Source: Lacimicrobium alkaliphilum (GTDB taxonomy: Bacteria > Pseudomonadota > Gammaproteobacteria > Enterobacterales > Alteromonadaceae). From it: a DNA stretch of 64,000 nt. The notes under the pieces were generated by a model. It was given only the letters and a program-made list of their open reading frames with translations. It was not told the origin of the DNA and did no database searches. The position numbers were made by a program, and so were the translations under genes. Positions within the stretch are counted from its first letter, which is position 1; each line of letters opens with the position of its first letter. Location: NCBI RefSeq assembly GCF_002591895.1, contig NZ_NISX01000009.1, positions 97,008 to 161,007 of the forward strand. Reading direction: 5' to 3'. This document shows positions 56,061-64,000 of this stretch, in pieces.

Positions 56061-56825
56061 CTATTCTCCCTGTCTCAGCTTCACACCATCTGTTAATTGC
56101 TGATCAGAAGGCAGTAATGCATCAACCACATAAAAGGGAATCAACGACTGTGCGCTGGCCACTACAGCTTTAGATTGCATTCCAAGAATACGGGCATTCA
56201 CCAGGTAGCCTCCCTGATGTTTAGACAGCGTTCCGGTCAGCACATATTCCAGTGGAGCTTTTTCTTTCAGCTCAAGGTAATCCCGCGACAGAATAAAATC
56301 TCCCTGTTCCGTGACGCGAATAAACTCCGTAGATTTGTAATCGATCACCGGAATACGAAATTTATGCAATTCATGAATAAAAGACTCAGCCAGTTGATAA
56401 CCAAGCAGATTGGTTTGCTGCAGGTCACTGTCCAGTAACGCAAAGTGCGTAATACCCACCGGCGTTGTATCTGACAGATACTCCATATTTGAAATCAAAT
56501 CCTGGGTCATATTTTGTACATAGGCACCAATATGTTTAACCAATGGCTTACTTTGATAGAGTGCCCCCCGGTTGGCATAACCTCCACCACTGATGGCACC
56601 GAAGGGGTCCAGACCTGGCTGACTTTCGCGTACAAAAAGAGACGATGAAGGATCCTTATCGACACTGCGGGTCATTTCCGGCCCCTGATAGGTGCGAATA
56701 TTAACCTGCTGACCCTGTTCGGAAGTCGGCGTATTCGTCTGTTGTGCCGACTGAGTTTGATCTAACCAGCTTGCGCAACCTGATAGCAGCACAGTGACGG
56801 AAAAAAGGACTGTAATTCTGTTCAT
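56061..56825 (-). CDS. FlgO-family outer-membrane lipoprotein
   Basis: A 254-residue lipoprotein: 'VTVLLSGC' is the lipobox, then a Gln/Thr-rich linker and a FlgO domain (about 100-235; 'GITHFALLDSDLQQTNLLGYQLAESFIHEL', 'YVLTGTLSKHQGGYLVNARILGMQSKAVVASAQ'). FlgO is an outer-membrane lipoprotein of the Vibrio flagellar T/H-ring system. The start is set to the second of two ATGs (56825) because GGAG lies 7 bp before it. Forms an operon with the related gene upstream (4 bp gap), but no flagellar gene is near, so a flagellar role is unproven. Confidence 0.85.
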   Translation of the reverse strand: MNRITVLFSVTVLLSGCASWLDQTQSAQQTNTPTSEQGQQVNIRTYQGPEMTRSVDKDPSSSLFVRESQPGLDPFGAISGGGYANRGALYQSKPLVKHIGAYVQNMTQDLISNMEYLSDTTPVGITHFALLDSDLQQTNLLGYQLAESFIHELHKFRIPVIDYKSTEFIRVTEQGDFILSRDYLELKEKAPLEYVLTGTLSKHQGGYLVNARILGMQSKAVVASAQSLIPFYVVDALLPSDQQLTDGVKLRQGE

Positions 56826-56829
56826 CATA

Positions 56830-57417
56830 TTACTCCGGTGCATCCTGGCGGTATAACATCCCATTGCGGGTTGTGACGTTTTGCTCACGCCAGAACAAAT
56901 TTTCAGGGAAGAACTTGGTCGCTGCGGCTACCACAGCCTTGCTGTCCACCTGAATAATCCGGGCGTTTACAATGGCCCCGGACGCCTGTTCCACTATGGT
57001 GCCACTGATGTAAAAATCGACCCGTTGAGTGGAAGATAAATGCTCAACATTACGCGACAACACTCTGTCCGCCTGTTGCTCTACAATTATATCGTTGGTG
57101 ACCTTAAAATCCTGAGGCTTATAACCACGCCGACTGGCTTCGGTGATCATACCCTGCTCAAGCTGATGCCCCAACAACATCAATGGATGCTGCTGACGAG
57201 GTTGGTATTTAAGTCCCGCAACGGGTACAAAGGTCGCCACAGCATAACTAAAGTTGTGGGCTGCAGCATATTTGGATTCAAAATTTTCAAACAACTCTTG
57301 TGCAAGCTCAAAGGTATGCAGTTCAATGTTTCCCAGCTCATCAATCTGCCGGGGAGGGACTTTTGCGCTGCAGGCCACCAGGGCAAGCGCCGCAATAAGA
57401 CAACCAAAGTGTTTCAT
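56830..57417 (-). CDS. FlgO-domain lipoprotein, paralogue
   Basis: A 195-residue lipoprotein with lipobox 'LALVAC' (Cys16) from the ATG at 57417; the longer frame to 57666 has no conserved leader and runs into glgC. The body is a second FlgO-like domain: 'YAVATFVPVAGLKYQPRQQHPLMLLGHQLEQGMITEASRRG', 'VDFYISGTIVEQASGAIVNARIIQVDSKAVVAAATKF'. It shares the 'GTL/GTI...VNAR..' core with its neighbour at 56061-56825, pointing to an old duplication. Divergent from glgC. Confidence 0.82.
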   Translation of the reverse strand: MKHFGCLIAALALVACSAKVPPRQIDELGNIELHTFELAQELFENFESKYAAAHNFSYAVATFVPVAGLKYQPRQQHPLMLLGHQLEQGMITEASRRGYKPQDFKVTNDIIVEQQADRVLSRNVEHLSSTQRVDFYISGTIVEQASGAIVNARIIQVDSKAVVAAATKFFPENLFWREQNVTTRNGMLYRQDAPE

Positions 57418-57576
57418 AACGCAGGTTCCGACTAAAAGTTTAGTTCGGTGTGAACACTGCAATAAATGCACCAATTCGACTGGTAAGCGACAAAACAACC
57501 TTCGTTGACTATTCTCCTTGCCCGCCCGGTTTTTTATTGGTAATGGTAGAACAATGTCACAATAAGGAACTTCACC

Positions 57577-58848
57577 ATGCCGGACAACAATCAGCGTTTT
57601 ATCAGCCGTCTTACCCGTGACACCTACGCCTTGATTCTGGCCGGAGGTAAGGGCTCGCGACTTCACGAGTTAACGGAATGGCGAGCCAAACCTTCGGTGC
57701 ACTTCGGCGGCAAGTTCCGGATAATCGATTTTCCCTTGTCTAACTGCATCAACTCCGGGATTAAAAAAATTGGCGTCGCAACTCAGTACAAAGCACATTC
57801 GTTAATCAAACATCTGATGCGTGGCTGGTCACACCTGAATACGAATATGGGTGAATTTGTCGATGTTTTGCCGGCCTCTCAACGTACGTCGGAAGCCTGG
57901 TATGAAGGCACCGCTGACGCCATTTTTCAGAATCTTGATATTATCCGCGCCCAGGCGCCTAAATACATTCTGGTACTCTCCGGTGACCATGTCTACAAAA
58001 TGGATTATGGTGAAATGCTCGCCTATCACGTGGAATCCGGTGCAGATATGACCGTTTCCTGCATGGAGGTGCCGGTAGAAGAAGCGGCTGGCGCTTTTGG
58101 GGTAATGACAGTGGATGAGCAATTCCGTATACGCCGTTTTGATGAAAAGCCCGCTCATCCGACACCATTACCCCATGATCCGACGCAAACACTGGCGTCC
58201 ATGGGAAATTATGTATTTAACACCGAATTTCTTATTGAGCAACTGGTGCGTGATGCCAAGGATCCGAATTCAGAACATGATTTTGGCAAGAATATTATTC
58301 CCGCCATTATCGAGAGTTGTCAGGTACATGCCTTCCCGTTCAGAGATACAACGGGCAAACGCGCGTATTGGCGTGATGTGGGTACGCTGGATTCCTTCTG
58401 GGAAGCCAATATGGAGCTTATCTCCGTGGTACCCGAGCTCAATCTGTATGATGATAACTGGCCGATTATGACCTATCAGGTACAACAACCTCCTGCCAAA
58501 TTTGTGATCAACGAGGCCGAGCGGGTGGGTATGGCTACCGATTCAATGGTCTCTGGTGGCTGTGTCATCTCCGGTGCACGGTTGAACCGCTCATTGCTGT
58601 TTTCCGATGTCAATGTGCACTCATATTCGCTGGTAGAAGATTCAGTCATCCTGCCAGAGGCTGATATTGGCCGGCATTGTCATATCCGCAAAGCAATCAT
58701 CGACCGCGGCACGCATATCCCGCCTAACACGCAGGTGGGGGTTAACAAAGAAGAGGACCTGGCCCGGGGCTTCAGAGTTACAGAAAAAGGCGTCACGCTG
58801 GTTACCGCAGAGATGCTGGGGCAACAACTACATCAGATACCCATTTAA
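57577..58848 (+). CDS. glgC: Glucose-1-phosphate adenylyltransferase
   Basis: Makes ADP-glucose for glycogen. The 423-residue protein has '[15 protein letters not shown]' (about 18-32), '[24 protein letters not shown]', '[12 protein letters not shown]', '[15 protein letters not shown]' and the C-terminal left-handed beta-helix ('[25 protein letters not shown]'). An RBS-like TAAGGAA precedes the ATG. No glgA, glgB, glgP or glgX is adjacent, unlike E. coli. Confidence 0.96.
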   Translation: MPDNNQRFISRLTRDTYALILAGGKGSRLHELTEWRAKPSVHFGGKFRIIDFPLSNCINSGIKKIGVATQYKAHSLIKHLMRGWSHLNTNMGEFVDVLPASQRTSEAWYEGTADAIFQNLDIIRAQAPKYILVLSGDHVYKMDYGEMLAYHVESGADMTVSCMEVPVEEAAGAFGVMTVDEQFRIRRFDEKPAHPTPLPHDPTQTLASMGNYVFNTEFLIEQLVRDAKDPNSEHDFGKNIIPAIIESCQVHAFPFRDTTGKRAYWRDVGTLDSFWEANMELISVVPELNLYDDNWPIMTYQVQQPPAKFVINEAERVGMATDSMVSGGCVISGARLNRSLLFSDVNVHSYSLVEDSVILPEADIGRHCHIRKAIIDRGTHIPPNTQVGVNKEEDLARGFRVTEKGVTLVTAEMLGQQLHQIPI

Positions 58849-58904
58849 GGTATTGAGACAAACAGGAACGGTCAGTGCCGGATTTAACCGGCTACACCGG
58901 AACC

Positions 58905-59183
58905 TTATTTGTCAGACAGGCGCTGCCACAAAGTGATCACCTGCTGCTGGTCATCGGGTTCCAGTTCACTGTTATCAAAGGCCTTTTGCAGACTTTGTCG
59001 TATTGCCTGATCCAGCGCTTCGGTATTGTAAATTCCCATGTTCAATGCCCGGGATACCATCAAATCAAAGTGGCCATTCAGATAACTGGAAATAAATAAC
59101 TCCTGCTCTGACCCCTGTGCGATGGTTTGATGAAAATGTTGTTCAATCTCTTCAATATGTTGCACAAACTGTTCTTCTGTCAT
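58905..59183 (-). CDS. yfcL: YfcL family protein
   Basis: A 92-residue acidic helical protein matching YfcL: 'EQELFISSYLNGHFDLMVSRALNMG' and 'LDQAIRQSLQKAFDNSELEPDDQQQVITLWQRL'. Function unknown. In E. coli it follows mnmC and precedes epmC; here the same order holds with an ATP-NAD-kinase-like gene in between, and glgC/FlgO genes separating it from mnmC. Confidence 0.9.
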   Translation of the reverse strand: MTEEQFVQHIEEIEQHFHQTIAQGSEQELFISSYLNGHFDLMVSRALNMGIYNTEALDQAIRQSLQKAFDNSELEPDDQQQVITLWQRLSDK

Positions 59184-59217
59184 TACTGCTTTCCTGCTTA
59201 TTCCTTCTCTGTGTTGC

Positions 59218-60333
59218 TTATTGTGGTATCTGCACTGGATAGAGCACCTGATCGTGATAACCGGTGATCACCTGCATCAGGCCACAAAGCGCCTCGTCCA
59301 GAAGATGATCCCCGGTATCCGTAATCAGTGGTCGGCCATTGAGTGCATTCAGTTTTGATTTCGTCGCCACCAGTAAAATGTTTTCTTTACCAATGGCCCT
59401 TATCACTTCGCTGCTGAGTTGTTGATTGCCCCGACCAAATATATGACCCTGCCCGCCGATCAGGGTGATGATCAGCCTCGCTGGCTTGCCTTTTATAGCT
59501 TCCAACAGCTGCTCAGCAGTAGCGTCACTCAGCAACAGTTGTTGGTGTTGCACCAGATCCACCCCCAACAGTGTATTCTCCAGGCCCATGGACTCCATCA
59601 CCGCTGCCACCGTAGAACCCGACCCCATCAAATAGATTTCATCGTCCATCTGCTCAATAACATGGGCAGCAATATCATCTAACACCAGTTCTTCTGATTC
59701 ACGACCGCCCATTTTTACTGCCTGTACGTACTGTAGCTCAGCGGGTACCTGCATCTCACCAAAACGCCTGGCTTTAACTACGCCCTGGCGGAACCCCTGT
59801 TCATCGATATCCATTACTTCAGCCTGATGCAAGCTGACCAGCTCACCTTTAACCAGCTTTTCCACCACCCGACCGGCAGCTTTAGGGGTTACGCAATACA
59901 CCCCTGAATGGATTTTACAACCGGCCGGGATCCCCAGTACCGGAAGGCTCTCATCCACGACTGCACAGATGTTGCGCGCGGTACCATCACCACCAGCAAA
60001 CAACAACAGATCCACGTTGTGTTTTAGCAATTCACGGGCTGTATGCTCAGTATCCTCCGCTTCTGTCTGTGCAGGAGGCCGATAACAAACTTCGGTATCA
60101 AACCCCATCTGTCGCGACAGGTCTTCGCCCATCTCGCCGGCAGCTGTAATAATTTTCATCTGTGACTGATAAGGCTTTAATAACTCCAACGCCTGCGCTG
60201 TGCGCTCAGGAGCCAGTTGTCTGGCGCCCATGTCCAGAGCTTTTTGTCTGATTTCAGGGCCATCACTGCCTTTTAAAGCCAACGCCCCGCCAATACCGGC
60301 ATAAGGATTAATGATCAATCCAAGCTTAAACAT
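59218..60333 (-). CDS. ATP-NAD kinase family protein
   Basis: A 371-residue protein with an N-terminal NAD kinase/diacylglycerol-kinase-like fold: 'LGLIINPYAGIGGALALKG', the kinase GGDGT motif as 'LLFAGGDGTARNI', and 'LGIPAGCKIHSGVY'. The C-terminal half ('MGSGSTVAAVMESMGLENTLLGVDLV', 'LIGGQGHIFGRGNQQLS') is typical of the subgroup annotated as ATP-NAD kinase or AcoX-like; the phosphate acceptor is unknown. The ATG at 60333 matches family N-termini ('MFKLGLIINP'); the frame reaches 60477 inside epmC. Overlaps the epmC 3' end by 8 bp, so the two are coupled. Confidence 0.87.
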   Translation of the reverse strand: MFKLGLIINPYAGIGGALALKGSDGPEIRQKALDMGARQLAPERTAQALELLKPYQSQMKIITAAGEMGEDLSRQMGFDTEVCYRPPAQTEAEDTEHTARELLKHNVDLLLFAGGDGTARNICAVVDESLPVLGIPAGCKIHSGVYCVTPKAAGRVVEKLVKGELVSLHQAEVMDIDEQGFRQGVVKARRFGEMQVPAELQYVQAVKMGGRESEELVLDDIAAHVIEQMDDEIYLMGSGSTVAAVMESMGLENTLLGVDLVQHQQLLLSDATAEQLLEAIKGKPARLIITLIGGQGHIFGRGNQQLSSEVIRAIGKENILLVATKSKLNALNGRPLITDTGDHLLDEALCGLMQVITGYHDQVLYPVQIPQ

Positions 60334-60874
60334 CGTTACTGACCTCAGAGATAAAATTCGCAGGACTGAGGGCCGGAGTATCATACAAGCCCTGCAACGC
60401 AGTAATAAACTGACCAGCCCGTTTTGGAAAACCCCGCTCCAGATACACCAAAACCTGAGCCCGAACCTTGTTGCCAAATGCCACCCTGTCGGGCTCCACC
60501 CCGTTAAGATTATCCGTGCTCACTCTGAAACCTTTGGCTGAGGCCACACAAAACGCCCATTCGATTGCCTGTGGTTTTACCTCTGCGCGCTCAAATGCAG
60601 CCTGCTGCTCTGCAGTGCGACCATCAGGGCAATACCAGTATCCGTAATCTTCGAGCAAGCGTCTGTCGCGGCCGGCAATACACCAGTGGGCAATTTCATG
60701 CAGGGCACTGGCATAAAACCCATGGGCAAAAACAATACGATGATATGAAACTCTCTCATCAGCCGGCAGATAAACAGGCTCATCATCACCTTTCAGTAGT
60801 CTGGTGTTATGGCTGGCGGCAAACTGGCCGTCAAAAAGGCGGATAAGATCCTGATAACGATGTTTTACTGCCAA
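60326..60874 (-). CDS. epmC: Elongation factor P hydroxylase
   Basis: EpmC (YfcM) hydroxylates the modified lysine of EF-P. The 182-residue protein has the metal-binding 'ALHEIAHWCIAGRDRR' (His59, Glu60, His63), followed by 'LEDYGYWYCPDGRTAEQQAAFE' and 'EPKAIEW'-type segment 'VKPQAIEWAFCVA'. Family length is normal. epmA/epmB and efp are not in the window. Ends inside the start of the ATP-NAD-kinase-like gene. Confidence 0.94.
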   Translation of the reverse strand: MAVKHRYQDLIRLFDGQFAASHNTRLLKGDDEPVYLPADERVSYHRIVFAHGFYASALHEIAHWCIAGRDRRLLEDYGYWYCPDGRTAEQQAAFERAEVKPQAIEWAFCVASAKGFRVSTDNLNGVEPDRVAFGNKVRAQVLVYLERGFPKRAGQFITALQGLYDTPALSPANFISEVSNDV

Positions 60875-61021
60875 GCCCTGCCCTTATTTCTTGTCTGATT
60901 CTGTCACATCAGCGACACCCATCACCGCATAGCTGATGAGGCCCTTTGTGCCCGGTGGTTCAGCTCAGAGACGGTGGATGAAGTACAAAAACGGCTATTG
61001 TAACCGCCGCAATATCGGGTC

Positions 61022-62119
61022 TCAATCTGAAGCGGGTAATACCGGTGTCGGACTGGATACATCAGCATTCTGGCCGCGATGACGAAGGAAATGATCCATC
61101 AAAACCAGAGCCAGCATAGCCTCAGCAATCGGCACGGCCCTGATCCCCACGCAGGGATCATGACGGCCCTTGGTAACCACTTCTGCGCTGTGACCATGGA
61201 TATCCACCGATTCACCGGGCACACTGATACTGGATGTGGGTTTTAAAGCCAGATGGGCAACAATATCCTGACCACTGGAAATACCGCCCAGCACACCACC
61301 ACTGCGGTTCGATTTGAATCCCCGGGGGGTCATAGCGTCGCGGTGTTCACTGCCTTTTTGATTAACCACGGCAAAACCATCACCGATTTCCACCCCTTTG
61401 ACCGCATTGATACCCATCATTGCATGGGCAATATCCGCATCCAGGCGATCAAATACGGGTTCACCGAGGCCTACCGGCACAGCACTGGCCCTTACTGATA
61501 CTTTTGCGCCGATGGAGTCGCCGGTTTTCTTCAGTTCACGCATGTAGGCGTCTAATTCGTCGAGCTTTGCCGCATCGGCACAGAAAAAAGGATTGTCATT
61601 AACAATCGACAGATCTTTAGCTGCTAGCTCGATGGGGCCTAACTGGGACAAATAACCATGAATCTCTATCCCCAGACGATCTTTAAGATATTTCTTGGCG
61701 ATGGCACCGGCAGCTACCCGAATTGCTGTTTCCCGTGCACTGGAGCGGCCGCCGCCACGGTAATCCCGCAAACCATATTTTTGCTGGTAGGTGTAATCGG
61801 CGTGACCAGGGCGAAAGATGTCCTTAATTTTAGAGTAGTCTTTGGAACGCTGATCGGTATTTTCAATCAGCAGACCAATTGAGGTTCCGGTCGTTTTGCC
61901 CTCAAATACTCCTGAGAGTATCTTCACTTCATCGGCTTCCCGCCTTGCTGTGGTATACCTTGAGGTACCCGGTTTACGTCTGTCCAGGTCGGTCTGTAAA
62001 TCAGCTTCGCTGATTTCCAGCCCGGGCGGGCAACCGTCTACCACTCCGCCGATGGCAATACCGTGACTTTCACCAAATGTGGTGATCGTAAAGAGCTTTC
62101 CAAAATGATTACCGGCCAT
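61022..62119 (-). CDS. aroC: Chorismate synthase
   Basis: Final step of the shikimate pathway, using reduced FMN. The 365-residue protein has '[25 protein letters not shown]', '[19 protein letters not shown]', '[16 protein letters not shown]', '[29 protein letters not shown]' and '[18 protein letters not shown]'. All signatures intact. 28 bp after prmB on the same strand. Confidence 0.97.
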   Translation of the reverse strand: MAGNHFGKLFTITTFGESHGIAIGGVVDGCPPGLEISEADLQTDLDRRKPGTSRYTTARREADEVKILSGVFEGKTTGTSIGLLIENTDQRSKDYSKIKDIFRPGHADYTYQQKYGLRDYRGGGRSSARETAIRVAAGAIAKKYLKDRLGIEIHGYLSQLGPIELAAKDLSIVNDNPFFCADAAKLDELDAYMRELKKTGDSIGAKVSVRASAVPVGLGEPVFDRLDADIAHAMMGINAVKGVEIGDGFAVVNQKGSEHRDAMTPRGFKSNRSGGVLGGISSGQDIVAHLALKPTSSISVPGESVDIHGHSAEVVTKGRHDPCVGIRAVPIAEAMLALVLMDHFLRHRGQNADVSSPTPVLPASD

Positions 62120-62147
62120 AATTCCCGTCTATTAACTGATTAAGAGA

Positions 62148-63086
62148 TTACTTTACATTATTGCTATTTAACCAGGCTTTGAGCTCCTGATTACTGATGG
62201 CAAAAATACCATGCCCACCTTGTTCGAAATCGATCCATACCAGCGGCAGATCCGGATACTGTTGTTGCACATGTACCATTGAATTTCCCACCTCCACAAA
62301 CAGCCAGCCACGCTCACTAAGAAAGTCCGGCCCCTGTCTGAGCAGAGTGTGTACCAGATCCAAACCGTCATCACCGGCGGCCAGCCCTAACTGAGGTTCA
62401 TGATGAAATTCCTCAGGCAGATCCGCCATGTCGTCTGCATCCACGTAAGGCGGATTGGCAATGATCAGGTCATAACACTGGCCACTTAAGTTCTCAAACA
62501 AATCAGACTGTATAGGAAAAACCCGATCGTTGAGTTCGTGATCCTGAATATTGATCTCCGCCACAGCCAGCGCATCCGGGCTGATATCAACGGCATCCAC
62601 CTCGGCGTCTATATAAGCATTCGCCGCAGCTATAGCGATACAGCCACTGCCGGTACACATGTCTAATATGGTGTCAGGTTCAAAATCCAGATAAGGGGCA
62701 AAATGGCCTTGAATCAACTCGGCAAAGGGCGAACGTGGCACAAGCACCCTCTCATCCACATAAAAAGGCAAACCGGCAAACCAGCTTTGATGAGTCAGGT
62801 AGGCCAGTGGCACCCGCTCGTTAACACGACGCCGGGCGAGACTGACGATCTGTGTCTTTTCGTTCTGTGTCAGTCGCGCAGCGAACAACTCCTGCGGACT
62901 GTCATGGGGCAGATGCAGGCTTTGCAATACCAGGCTGACCGACTCGTCCCATGGATTGTCAGTACCATGGCCATAATACAATCCGGCCTGATTAAACTGA
63001 CTGGCGCACCAGCGCATCAGATCCAGCAGGGTGCGCAGATCCCGCACTGCCTGCTCTGTCTCATCATGTTCTGTCATGCTTTGCAT
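62148..63086 (-). CDS. prmB: 50S ribosomal protein L3 N5-glutamine methyltransferase
   Basis: Methylates Gln150 of ribosomal protein L3 with SAM. The 312-residue protein has the PrmB/HemK architecture: helical N-domain, then 'ILDMCTGSGCIAIAAANAY' (SAM loop) and the catalytic 'IIANPPYVDADDM'. The 'PRSPFAELIQ' motif distinguishes PrmB from PrmC. Operon with aroC; divergent from smrB, as in E. coli. Confidence 0.95.
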   Translation of the reverse strand: MQSMTEHDETEQAVRDLRTLLDLMRWCASQFNQAGLYYGHGTDNPWDESVSLVLQSLHLPHDSPQELFAARLTQNEKTQIVSLARRRVNERVPLAYLTHQSWFAGLPFYVDERVLVPRSPFAELIQGHFAPYLDFEPDTILDMCTGSGCIAIAAANAYIDAEVDAVDISPDALAVAEINIQDHELNDRVFPIQSDLFENLSGQCYDLIIANPPYVDADDMADLPEEFHHEPQLGLAAGDDGLDLVHTLLRQGPDFLSERGWLFVEVGNSMVHVQQQYPDLPLVWIDFEQGGHGIFAISNQELKAWLNSNNVK

Positions 63087-63309
63087 TCAAGTTCCCGAGA
63101 GTTTGTTATCATAGGCGCAAGTTTACCCGATACGAATACCTAAACACAGAATATATGGCCAGTTCAGTGGTAATTCAGAAACTCGTTTGCACGACGGTGG
63201 CTTGCAAATGCGTTCAGGCAACAACACATCAAAGCAACGCCCCACAGGGGTTGTTGAATTCCACTTTGTGCACGCCCCCTGCATATACCGTGTTCAGGTC
63301 CTGATCATC

Positions 63310-63867
63310 ATGCCGAAAAAGTCCCCCCTGGCTGATGACGATATCACCCTGTTCCGCCAGCATATTGGTAAGGTGAAGCCCATAAAGCAGGACAAAATAC
63401 AGCCTCTGCCACCGGCCAGCAAGAAGAAAACCCAAGAGGTTAGATCAAATAGGACTAACCAGCATGGGCCTGAGCAACGGGCTGCCCGTCAGGCGGCCGC
63501 CAGCTTTCAGTTCTCAGATGGTTTTGAAGCCTGGTTCGACCCCAATTTACCGGTGAAATATGTCAGACCCGGGGTCGACAATCATGAAGTTAAACGGCTG
63601 CGCCGGGGAGACTACCCACCCGATCTGATCCTCGACCTCCATGGACTGAAACGGGAAGAGGCCAAACTGGAAATTTCAGCCCTTTTGTATTCTGCACGCA
63701 AACAGCACTGCAGTTGTGTCTGTATTGTACATGGTCTGGGCGGCCATGTGCTTAAACGCCATGTGCCGAACTGGCTGATGCAGCATCCTGACGTGCTGGC
63801 ATTTCATCAGGCCACTCTGGAGTGGGGCGGCAATGGTGCTCTGCTGGTGTTATTGCACAGTCACTGA
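63310..63867 (+). CDS. smrB: Ribosome rescue endonuclease SmrB
   Basis: SmrB cleaves mRNA at collided ribosomes. From the ATG at 63310 the protein has 185 residues: an N-terminal extension ('MPKKSPLADDDITLFRQHIG', 'VKYVRPGVDNHEVKRLRRGDYPPD') and the SMR domain with 'LDLHGLKREEAKLEI' (DxH) and 'IVHGLGGHVLKRHVPNWL', ending 'GNGALLVLL'. The frame extends to 63187 but E. coli SmrB starts at the MxKK..L position. The C-terminus is a little shorter than E. coli's. Confidence 0.94.
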   Translation: MPKKSPLADDDITLFRQHIGKVKPIKQDKIQPLPPASKKKTQEVRSNRTNQHGPEQRAARQAAASFQFSDGFEAWFDPNLPVKYVRPGVDNHEVKRLRRGDYPPDLILDLHGLKREEAKLEISALLYSARKQHCSCVCIVHGLGGHVLKRHVPNWLMQHPDVLAFHQATLEWGGNGALLVLLHSH

Positions 63868-63901
63868 TTCCAACAACAGTCTTTGGGAGCGACAACCAGT
63901 C

Positions 63902-63926
63902 ATGCCCGAGTGCCGTTATCGGGCAT
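63902..63926 (+). terminator. Hairpin after smrB
   Basis: ATGCCCGA (63902-63909) and TCGGGCAT (63919-63926) form an 8-bp stem with a 9-nt loop, 35 bp past the stop; no T-run, so a weak or factor-dependent terminator. Confidence 0.4.
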
Positions 63927-63949
63927 CCGGTGACATTTGATAATGGTAA

Positions 63950-64000
63950 ATTTACCGCAGAGCCGCGGAGATAGTGAACCCTTCCATCCTCTGCGCCCTC
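63950..64000. repeat. Dispersed intergenic repeat, 'CCACAGAGGCAC' family, copy 4 (runs off the window)
   Basis: TTTACCGCAGAGCCGCGGAG (from 63951) and the closing CTTCCATCCTCTGCGCCCTC (63981-64000) match the first and last modules of copy 1 at 26.4 kb, the latter with 2 or so changes. It continues beyond the window. Confidence 0.75.

Noticed and set aside
58877..58893. GCCGG/CCGGC hairpin between glgC and yfcL as a terminator
   Set aside because: Five-bp stem and no T-run; cannot be told from chance.

Overview
The window looks like the chromosome of a marine gammaproteobacterium, most likely of the Alteromonadales (Alteromonadaceae-like). This is inferred from E. coli-like gene order (cysS-ppiB-lpxH; purF-cvpA-dedD-folC-accD-truA; pdxB; fabB/mnmC; yfcL, epmC, aroC-prmB/smrB), from FimV/HubP, DUF2789, DUF3192, DUF3301 and FlgO-family proteins typical of that group, and from mid-range GC. 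I see no rRNA, tRNA, CRISPR array, prophage or intact insertion sequence. The window is mainly core genome; the novelty is in its intergenic DNA and a few small clusters.

Region by region. 1-8 kb: the end of a probable DUF3549-DUF3301 pair, then a 755-bp gap holding a previously unmarked CsrB-type regulatory RNA on the minus strand (about 905-1164), with its GacA/UvrY box and terminator, followed by two perfect 97-bp repeats. Then come a GNAT enzyme, DUF2789, a DUF3192 lipoprotein, syd, queF, a diguanylate cyclase and ppnN. The neighbourhood syd-queF-ppnN is also where E. coli keeps csrB. 8-16 kb: a second DUF3192 protein, a 562-codon protein of unknown role, NAD-isocitrate dehydrogenase, a ComEA-like HhH protein, manC-manB, a serine hydrolase and an ElaA-type acetyltransferase. 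16-26 kb: putP, an EAL-HDOD signalling protein, a sulfate assimilation operon in the order cysD-cysC-cysQ-cysN plus an SLC13 permease, and a soluble sugar dehydrogenase.

26-38 kb: cysS and ppiB are separated by a 269-bp structured element with 33-bp inverted ends (MITE-like). After lpxH comes a phosphate-scavenging set: a lipoprotein metallophosphoesterase, miaE (opposite strand), two tandem PhoA alkaline phosphatases (one soluble, one lipoprotein), a secreted unknown protein, and a Yip1-family membrane protein. Weak Pho-box candidates precede the first phosphatase genes. 38-50 kb, minus strand: purF, cvpA, dedD, folC, accD, truA, fimV, asd and pdxB. 50-64 kb: rhlE, a decayed alpha/beta hydrolase, fabB/mnmC, two FlgO-domain lipoproteins, glgC, yfcL, an ATP-NAD-kinase-like protein, epmC, aroC, prmB and smrB.

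Three signalling layers sit close together: Csr (sRNA), c-di-GMP (a GGDEF cyclase and an EAL-HDOD protein) and the nucleotidase PpnN, which is known in E. coli to bind (p)ppGpp and here is translationally coupled to the cyclase gene. Four intergenic regions (26.4, 38.4, 44.4 and 63.95 kb) carry copies of one dispersed 'CCACAGAGGCACGGAG' repeat family. Starts were moved downstream of the longest open frame where ribosome-binding sites or family alignments argued for it; each case is noted.
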